In this document: positions 16,517 through 22,497 of the stretch, one piece after another
Numbering within the stretch: position 1 is the stretch's first letter
Layout: every line of letters starts with the position of its first letter
DNA from: Algisphaera agarilytica
Lineage (GTDB): Bacteria > Planctomycetota > Phycisphaerae > Phycisphaerales > Phycisphaeraceae
DNA length: 64,000 nucleotides
Assembly (NCBI RefSeq): GCF_014207595.1
Contig: NZ_JACHGY010000001.1
Coordinates: 1,814,812 to 1,878,811, forward strand
Direction: 5' to 3'
Notes under the pieces: generated by a model
What the model was told of the DNA's origin: nothing
Databases searched by the model: none
Seen by the model: only the letters and a program-made list of their open reading frames with translations
Program-made: the position numbers and the translations under genes

Positions 16517-16645
16517 GCGTTGATTCCTCGGAGATGATCCGCCCAGAGGCGTAGGTCTAAGCGGGTTATCGGCCGTGGCGGGAAAGCGGGATGAATCACG
16601 GCTCGGGATTTTGGCCCAGCCGCTTTCGGGGGTACACTCCCGCCC

Positions 16646-17317
16646 ATGCTGGAAGCGATTGTTTTTGATTTTGATGGCGTGATCGTCGATTCCGAGCCGC
16701 TGCACTACCAGGCGTTTGTCATGGTGGGCAAGAGCATCGGGTTCGAGTTCTCCTATGAGGAATACCTGGCGACGTACATCGGGTTTGACGACCGCGATGC
16801 GTTCCGGGTGATGCTCGAGGCGTCGGGGGAGAAGGTGACGCCGGAGCGGGTGGCGGAGTTGTGTGCGCAGAAGCAGCCGATGTTCGACGCGGTGGCAAAG
16901 ATGGGGGCCCAGAGCGGGTCGCTGGCCATTCCCGGGGCGTTGGAGCTGATTGATGAGTGTGCGAAGGTGGACCTGCCACGCGCCATCGCCAGCGGCGCGA
17001 CGCGGGCGGACATCGAACTCATGCTCGAACTGCTGGATCGCAGGGACCGGTTCGACATCATCGTGACCGCCGACGACGTGGAGTTTTCTAAGCCTGATCC
17101 CACGAGCTACGCCATGGCGGTGGAGAAGCTCGGCATCACGCCGGGCAACGCGCTGGCGATTGAAGATACCGCCGCGGGCCTCGCTTCGGCAGGCGGCGCG
17201 GGACTCATGACCTTGGGCCTGACCACCACCGGCCCCGCCGAGGCGCTTGCTGATGCGGGCCGGGTGATCGACGACCTGACGGGCGTGGACCTGGAACAAC
17301 TCAAACTCTGGTATTGA
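16646..17317 (+). CDS. HAD-superfamily hydrolase, beta-phosphoglucomutase-like
   Basis: 223 residues. HAD motif I is FDFDGVIVDSEPLHYQAF (nucleophile Asp plus DxD), followed by an alpha-helical cap, motif II ASGATRAD, and motifs III/IV KPDPTSYAMA and IEDTAAGLASA. The DSEPLHY form is typical of beta-phosphoglucomutase and of phosphoglycolate or sugar phosphatases; substrate cannot be assigned. It reads toward glmM, which starts ~50 bp later, so both may be cotranscribed with a role in sugar phosphates. Confidence 0.87.
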   Translation: MLEAIVFDFDGVIVDSEPLHYQAFVMVGKSIGFEFSYEEYLATYIGFDDRDAFRVMLEASGEKVTPERVAELCAQKQPMFDAVAKMGAQSGSLAIPGALELIDECAKVDLPRAIASGATRADIELMLELLDRRDRFDIIVTADDVEFSKPDPTSYAMAVEKLGITPGNALAIEDTAAGLASAGGAGLMTLGLTTTGPAEALADAGRVIDDLTGVDLEQLKLWY

Positions 17318-17325
17318 TCAATTCA

Positions 17326-17343
17326 GCCGCTTGCGGCTTAGCG
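17326..17343. repeat. AGCCGCTTGCGGCTTAGCG word before glmM
   Basis: One arm-like copy of the palindrome word seen at 12752 and 18753. It sits in the HAD-glmM gap, 15 bp before the glmM ribosome-binding site. Confidence 0.7.
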
Positions 17344-17369
17344 TTTCTGGATTCGTTGGAGGACTGAAG

Positions 17370-18749
17370 ATGGCAGATTCAAACGCCCCCCTCATGCTCA
17401 GCATCAGCGGCATGCGCGGCCTGGTCGGCAAGTCGATCACGCCCGATGTCGTCGCCCGCTACACCGCGGCGTTCGGCAGCTGGCTCAAGACCGCCCGCAA
17501 CACCGCCAACCCCACCGTCGTGCTCGGCCGAGACTCGCGCCCGTCCGGCGAGATGTTCGAAAACGCCGCTGCCGCCGGTCTCGCCAGCATCGGTGCCAAG
17601 GTCATCCGCGTCGGCATCCTCTCGACGCCCGGCGTCGCCATCATGGGCCAGCACCTTGGGGCTGACGGCGGCATCGTCATCACCGCCAGCCACAACCCCA
17701 CGCCCTGGAACGGCGTCAAGCCGCTGCGCCACGACGGCGTCGCCCCGCCGCCCGATGCGTTCGAGCAGTTCATCGCGATGTTCAAATCCGACGAGGCCGA
17801 CCACGTCGAGGTCGATGCGCTCAAGCCCATCACGAGCAACACCACCGGCGTCGAGGTCCATCGCGATCTGGCCGCCGACCTGGTGGACGTTGAGCTGATC
17901 CGAAACGCCAAGCTCAAAGCCGTCGTCGATTCGGTCCACGGCGCGGGCGGCGACGAAGCCGCGGCGCTGCTTGACCTCCTCGGCGTCGAAACCGTTCAGC
18001 TCTACAAAGAACCCACCGGCCAATTCCCTCACGTCCCCGAGCCGACCAAAGAAAACCTCACCGAGCTCTGCGAAGTCGTTGCCCGTGAAGGGGCCCACGT
18101 CGGCTTCGCGCAGGACCCCGACGCCGACCGCTTGGCGATCGTGGATGAGCAAGGCCAATACATCGGGGAGGAATACACGCTCGCCCTCTGCGCCATGCAC
18201 AAGCTCGGTAAGGGCGACGTCGCCGTGGCAAATCTCTCGACCAGCCGGATGATCGACGACATCGCCGAGGCCGCGGGGGCAACCGTCGTGCGGACCCCGG
18301 TCGGTGAAGCGAATGTCGCCGCGGGCATGCGTGCGAACAACGCCAACCTCGGCGGCGAAGGCAACGGCGGCATCATCTGGCGGCCCATCAGCCAGGTCCG
18401 CGACAGCCTCGTCGGCATGGCCCTGGTCCTCGAGATGCTCGCCCAGCGCAAGATCAGTCTGTCGTCCATCGTCGCCGCCACCCCGAGCTACGCGATCGTG
18501 AAAGACAAGCTCGAACTGCCTACGCGTGAACAAGCCGACCCGACATTGGTCTGGACCGCCCAGCACTACGCCGACCAAAAGGTCGACACCCAAGACGGCG
18601 TCCGCGTCGACTGGGAAGACCGCTGGGTCCACGTGCGACCGAGCAACACCGAGCCGATCCTGCGCATCATCGCCGAAGCCGCGACACAGGAAGCCGCTCA
18701 GGCTTTGGTGGATGAAGTCCGCGCCGGCATCGCGTCGATCGAGTCTTGA
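17370..18749 (+). CDS. glmM: Phosphoglucosamine mutase-type phosphohexomutase
   Basis: 459 residues, alpha-D-phosphohexomutase family. Four signatures: phosphoserine loop VITASHNPTPWNGVK, metal loop QDPDADRLAIV, sugar loop GEGNGGII, and phosphate loop RPSNTEPILRIIAEA. GEGNGG with this length suits GlmM (glucosamine-6-P to glucosamine-1-P, for UDP-GlcNAc), though phosphomannomutase or phosphoglucomutase remains possible. GGAGGA lies 6 bp before the ATG at 17370, which settles the start. Confidence 0.85.
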   Translation: MADSNAPLMLSISGMRGLVGKSITPDVVARYTAAFGSWLKTARNTANPTVVLGRDSRPSGEMFENAAAAGLASIGAKVIRVGILSTPGVAIMGQHLGADGGIVITASHNPTPWNGVKPLRHDGVAPPPDAFEQFIAMFKSDEADHVEVDALKPITSNTTGVEVHRDLAADLVDVELIRNAKLKAVVDSVHGAGGDEAAALLDLLGVETVQLYKEPTGQFPHVPEPTKENLTELCEVVAREGAHVGFAQDPDADRLAIVDEQGQYIGEEYTLALCAMHKLGKGDVAVANLSTSRMIDDIAEAAGATVVRTPVGEANVAAGMRANNANLGGEGNGGIIWRPISQVRDSLVGMALVLEMLAQRKISLSSIVAATPSYAIVKDKLELPTREQADPTLVWTAQHYADQKVDTQDGVRVDWEDRWVHVRPSNTEPILRIIAEAATQEAAQALVDEVRAGIASIES

Positions 18750-18752
18750 GAG

Positions 18753-18786
18753 GCCGCTTGCGGCTTAGCGCTAAGCTGCAAGCGGC
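18753..18786. repeat. Near-perfect hairpin GCCGCTTGCGGCTTAGC
   Basis: Seventeen-base arms (one mismatch) meet with no loop: GCCGCTTGCGGCTTAGC then GCTAAGCTGCAAGCGGC. It lies between two convergent genes, 3 bp after the glmM stop, and may stop transcription from both sides, but no T-tract follows. Confidence 0.85.
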
Positions 18787-18791
18787 GGTCG

Positions 18792-19322
18792 CTACCAATT
18801 GATCCGCACAGGCTGCTCATCGATCAGTCGGGCCTCGTCGCCGACTTGGAAGGTGACGCGGAGCAACACCTCCCGCCGCGTGATGGCCGAGGAGTCCAGC
18901 CGCAGCCGCAGCAGGTAAGCCCGCGTGATCGGGTCGTAATACCGCTTCTGTTCGTCGAGGGTCAACAGATCGATGTCCCAGCTGTAGAGCAGCCGACCCA
19001 CATCGATCCCCGGCGCATGCCCTGCCGCGAACAACTCGAACCGCAGCTGCCCCGACGCTTTGATCGAGTCGCCCATCTGGTCGAACATCTCGATCCGAGC
19101 TTCGAGGATCGGCGTGTCCTGCTCACGCACAAACCGCGTGGAGGGATAGATGCGAAGCGCCACCGCCTTCGGCTGCCAACCAGCTTCGTCCGTGGCCTCG
19201 CGATCACTGGTTCTCGGCGTAGCGGGCCCTTTGGGCTGACAACCGCTCAGCGCAACCCCGCACACAGCCAGGGCCATCACAAGGATCGCGGAGCGGTGAG
19301 CGGAGGGGAAGCGCATGATCAT
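18792..19322 (-). CDS. Putative lipoprotein of unknown function
   Basis: 176 residues. A signal peptide with lipobox VALSGC (Cys at about residue 28) marks it as a lipoprotein exported through Lgt/Lsp. The mature part has a beta-rich look with PKAVALRIYPSTRF, ARIEMFDQMGDSIKASGQLRFEL and TRREVLLRVTFQVGDEARLI, which reads like a small Ig-like or C2-like domain. No family recognised. Start at 19322 or the second Met at 19316. Confidence 0.7.
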   Translation of the reverse strand: MIMRFPSAHRSAILVMALAVCGVALSGCQPKGPATPRTSDREATDEAGWQPKAVALRIYPSTRFVREQDTPILEARIEMFDQMGDSIKASGQLRFELFAAGHAPGIDVGRLLYSWDIDLLTLDEQKRYYDPITRAYLLRLRLDSSAITRREVLLRVTFQVGDEARLIDEQPVRINW

Positions 19323-19386
19323 CGGTTATGAGAATAGACCGCGCTACCCACCGCATCAACACGACCCGTCGTCCCAGCCCCTCACC

Positions 19387-20094
19387 TCAAGCCGCCTTCG
19401 GCAACCGCTTCACTTCTTGGGTGCCCTCCGCCTCCACCACGCGCACCACCCGCTCCCCATTATTCGCCGAATCTCCCCCCGACACGCCGCCTTCCAGCAA
19501 CCTTCCCACGGCATACCTTCCGCGTCCCTTGCTCTCGATCATCCGCCCCAGCTCGCTCCCCGGGGCCGTGTGTTCCTGCCAGCGGTCCCGTAGCTCCCTC
19601 GCATACGCCACCAGTTCCGGGTCGTTCTTCCGCTGAACCGCCCGCAGGGCCTGCTTCGCCGCCGCCTTCTCCGCCTCCAGCCGCGCCAGCTCCGCCTCGT
19701 CCGGCCCCATCACCGCCTTGTCCTCCGCCACCTCTTTCGCCGGCTCACCAAACCCGCTCCCCGCCCCAAACCCACCGACCGCCACCGCCCTCGCCCCCGG
19801 AAGTAAACCCGCCCCCGGAAGCCCCGACAAGCCCGCCCCGGGCCCTTGACCCTCCTCGGCGCGGCTCTTGCCCTTCCCCTTCTTCTTCGCCTCCCGCTCC
19901 CGCTTCTCCACGTTGCTCAGCTGGTCCTCCAGCAACCGCGTCTCCGCCGCCCGTCGCTCCGCCCCGGGCAACACCACCGGCGTCGCTTCGTGCCACTGCA
20001 CCTCCGGGGGTAAAGGCAGCACCACCCGCCCCTCCATCATCGCCCCGCCTTGCGTCTCAAACGGATACCACCATGACGTCATCTCATCACCCAC
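19387..20094 (-). CDS. C-terminal half of split GNAT/coiled-coil protein (module copy 1)
   Basis: 235 residues if translation restarts at the GTG at 20094. It is in the same frame as the GNAT gene directly upstream, separated by one TAG at 20107-20109. Alignment by eye with 60090-61340 shows the same protein: VVLPLPPEVQWHEATPVVLPG versus IVLPIPPGTHWSDAKPIVLPN, a charged coiled coil, ELVAYARELRDRWQEH versus EAFARELKDRWLEQ, and the ends EVKRLPKAA / EVKRLDAA. A Gly/Pro/Ala-rich insert at residues ~85-125 is specific to this copy. Function unknown. Either a decayed gene, a split pair, or a product of stop readthrough. Confidence 0.6.
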   Translation of the reverse strand: MGDEMTSWWYPFETQGGAMMEGRVVLPLPPEVQWHEATPVVLPGAERRAAETRLLEDQLSNVEKREREAKKKGKGKSRAEEGQGPGAGLSGLPGAGLLPGARAVAVGGFGAGSGFGEPAKEVAEDKAVMGPDEAELARLEAEKAAAKQALRAVQRKNDPELVAYARELRDRWQEHTAPGSELGRMIESKGRGRYAVGRLLEGGVSGGDSANNGERVVRVVEAEGTQEVKRLPKAA

Positions 20095-20106
20095 CCGAAC
20101 CCGCTT

Positions 20107-20742
20107 CTACCAAAAAACATGCACGCCCCCGGCCGTGTTCCCGTGCTTCTTCTTGAGCTTCTCCAACGTCGACCGCCCCGCCGCCCGGAACGCCAACGGC
20201 ACAAACCCCATCGCCTCCCAAAACCGATTCGCCTCCAGCGACTGCTTGCACCAGCAGCAATACAGCTTCGTCCCGTACGCACTCTGATCAAACTGCGCCT
20301 GCAGCAACGCCGCCGCCACCAGCGACCGCCGGTACGCCGGCGCCACACACATCTGATAGATGATCCCCACGTGGTCCTGCTTCATATACCGATCCACGCC
20401 CAGGCAGTAGCCGACGGGGTTCCCGTCGGAGTGATCAGTGAACAGTGACGAGTGAACAGTCGAGTCCTCGTTGCCCGTGCCTTCCCCCTTGTTCACTGAG
20501 GACTGTGAACTGTTCACTGTGCTCGTCGCCACCGCGACGAGCACGTTGCCTTGCTCGATCCGCTTCCGGATGGCCTGTTCGTACTGAAACCCGACCTTGT
20601 CCGAGTCGGCTTTCTGCAGCGCATCGATAAACGCGAAGTCGTCCTGCACCGCCCGCCGAATGCGGATGTCCAGCCGCGGCTCAACCGCCCGCAAACCACC
20701 GCCCAAGCCCGACGCCTGCTCGATCCGAATCACTTCCGACAT
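20107..20742 (-). CDS. GNAT-fold N-terminal half of split protein (module copy 1)
   Basis: 211 residues from the ATG at 20742, with GGGAGG before it. The GNAT pattern is RIRRAVQDDFAFIDALQ, GNVLVAVAT, PVGYCLGVDRYM, GIIYQMCVAPAYRRSLVAAALL (the acetyl-CoA loop is weak: YRRSLVA rather than RxxGxG/A), then CWCKQSLEANRFWEAMGF. The segment between VAVAT and PVGY (about residues 80-107) is encoded by an intergenic palindrome word (AGTGAACAGT type). The TAG stop replaces a CAG found in the homologous gene at 60090-61340. Lies 256 bp downstream of the SREAELL protein gene. Confidence 0.65.
   Translation of the reverse strand: MSEVIRIEQASGLGGGLRAVEPRLDIRIRRAVQDDFAFIDALQKADSDKVGFQYEQAIRKRIEQGNVLVAVATSTVNSSQSSVNKGEGTGNEDSTVHSSLFTDHSDGNPVGYCLGVDRYMKQDHVGIIYQMCVAPAYRRSLVAAALLQAQFDQSAYGTKLYCCWCKQSLEANRFWEAMGFVPLAFRAAGRSTLEKLKKKHGNTAGGVHVFW
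20431..20522. repeat. Translated inverted repeat (AGTGAACAGT words) inside the GNAT gene
   Basis: AGTGAACAGTGACGAGTGAA near 20437 faces GTTCACTGAGGACTGTGAAC and TGTTCACTGTGC near 20491-20522. The same words form the intergenic element at 45077-45178. Here the whole palindrome stays in frame and adds about 28 residues to a GNAT domain. Confidence 0.75.
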
Positions 20743-20998
20743 GATTGCCTCCCGGAAATAGGGGTTCGTTGTATCCACGCCAAGACGCTACGGCGTCAAG
20801 GCACCAAGAAAACCAAAACGCGGTTGAGCCGCCGATTCCACAGATGAAGACCGGATTCAAGGCCATCCAACCCATCGGCGAAATCTGCGAAACCTGCGGC
20901 CAAACCCGACTCACCAAAGGCCCCTCGCCGATTTCTCGGCGGAGGACCAGGAGACGAAGACACCCCGCCACAGAGCGTGACGGGGCATCTGGGGGGTT

Positions 20999-21688
20999 TT
21001 ACGCTGCTTCGGTCAGGCCCTGGAACCCGATGCGGGTCTGCACCGGGGCACAAGCCGGCCCCGGCTGTTCCGTGGGGTTCACCCACAACGCCGTCACCCA
21101 CACCTTCGTGCCCGGCTGGACCTCTGGCTCAATCACAATCTGCGGATTGTGCTTCGTCGATCCACCGCGGTACTGCCAGGCCGTGAGTTGGGCCGGCGGA
21201 TCGTCACCGATGTGGGTGTACAGGTTCACCGACCGCACGCCAGCCGGTTTACGCTTCGTCTCGCCGTCTTCCCGGCGGACCTCCAGGTCCAACACCGAGC
21301 CGTTCACCGCAGCGACGCGCAACACCGGCATCTCCACCGGCGGGCCGATCGGCGTCGGCTGACTATCGCGTACCGGGATGCGCAATTCGTCACGCTTCGC
21401 GTCGGTCATATATGGCCAGCCTTGCAACACGCTGACCAACAGCCGGGCCTGACGCACCATCTCCGCCTTCTTGGCATTCTTGTCCGCCACCGCTGGCTTG
21501 GTCTTGGTCGACGGGTTGCTGGTCACGGCGTAAGCCGCCGCAAATGCGCTGTACGTGCTGCCAAAAGGTACCAGTTGATCGGCGGTCACCCCGAACGCTT
21601 CGGGTGTCGCTTCCAGCCGATCATTCAGGTTCTGCGCCCAGCCTAGAAGCTCGGCTTCACGACTCGGGATATACGATTCTTGCACCAT
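20999..21688 (-). CDS. SREAELL-type protein with C-terminal beta domain (module copy 1)
   Basis: 229 residues; paralogue of 61454-62137. N-terminal helical part: YIPSREAELLGWAQNLNDRL, a four-helix-like segment to ~residue 110 ending QARLLVSVLQGWPYMTDAKRDEL, then a Pro-rich joint. C-terminal beta domain (about 125-229) reads VLDLEVR.., GVRSVNLYTHIG, GTKVWVTALWVNP, GPACAPVQTRIGFQG, like a fibronectin-III-like sandwich. I know this type only as unannotated proteins; no function. AGGAG lies before the ATG. A 21-bp-period array lies 295-465 bp upstream. Confidence 0.75.
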   Translation of the reverse strand: MVQESYIPSREAELLGWAQNLNDRLEATPEAFGVTADQLVPFGSTYSAFAAAYAVTSNPSTKTKPAVADKNAKKAEMVRQARLLVSVLQGWPYMTDAKRDELRIPVRDSQPTPIGPPVEMPVLRVAAVNGSVLDLEVRREDGETKRKPAGVRSVNLYTHIGDDPPAQLTAWQYRGGSTKHNPQIVIEPEVQPGTKVWVTALWVNPTEQPGPACAPVQTRIGFQGLTEAA

Positions 21689-21962
21689 GATCCAACTCCT
21701 GCGGCCACGCCGCGTGTGATCGCCCCGCGGAAATGCACATGTTGTGCCCCGGAACGCTAAGAAATTTACTCAAGCCCCAGAAGCCAAAAACGTTTGTGCC
21801 CCGGAAAAGAACGCTTGAGTTGTGAACACTGCTGACTTCGACCACCCCGCCGCCCCAGCTTCACTCCACGGATCGTGTTTTGCCCAAAAGTCACCCTCGC
21901 CGATAAACCCCGGCATCCCACCGCGCCCGCTCCCGTCTGCTCGACCTATCGCCGTCGGATCG

Positions 21963-22151
21963 GACCTCTCCGTTTCCGATAAGCCCGCCCGAATCCCTGA
22001 AAACGATCTATTTACACGTAAAAACGAATCATTCACGCGCGTGAATAAAGCGAAAACAATCGATAACAAGTTGCGCACGGTCGTGAACAATTCAGATACG
22101 CGCGTGAACGCCCCACCTCATACGCGAGTACATCTTGGAATCGCGTACAAA
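21963..22151. repeat. 21-bp-period palindrome array upstream of module copy 1
   Basis: About nine degenerate units of exactly 21 bp; the best are at 22005, 22026, 22047, 22068, 22089 and 22131. Many have a palindromic core, with different but self-matching arms: TTTAC..GTAAA, ATTCACGCGCGTGAAT, CACG..CGTG, ACGCGCGT, TAC..GTA. Outside the array, 21740-21835 holds two GTGCCCCGGAA words with TACTCAAGC facing GCTTGAGTT. The rest of 21689-22497 shows no credible gene; open frames across the array exist on both strands only because the period is a multiple of three. Confidence 0.8.
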
Positions 22152-22497
22152 CAAAACGCTCAACAGTAGAACTAAACCGAAACCGATCGTGTTTGAACCA
22201 TTTAAGGTTAAAAGCCCTTTGCGCACGACTCGAAATGATCGGCGTCTTGCGAAAAACTATAGCATTCACGAGTCGTTTCAGTTTAGAAATTCTATTGGAG
22301 CGGCTCTCCCCTCCTTAGCCCCGGAACGAACCGGAGTCGATGTGTTCAAGAACATCCGTATCGAAAGGCTACACTGCTCGCGGCCACCCATCGTGTACAT
22401 GGATTAATGTACCCCTCCCCTTTTCCGCCCCCGATAGTGCTACTGACAATTATTACCGAGGCATGTTATCCCAGCCACCCGCCGAGAATAGTGTAGA

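Noticed and set aside
15836..17299. A 487-codon minus-strand frame
   Set aside because: Its upstream two-fifths lie opposite the HAD gene, which has full motifs. Only the part from the ATG at 16516, with its own ribosome-binding site, is a gene.
21963..22151. CRISPR array
   Set aside because: Units are contiguous and only 21 bp, differ from one another, and there are no spacers or cas genes.
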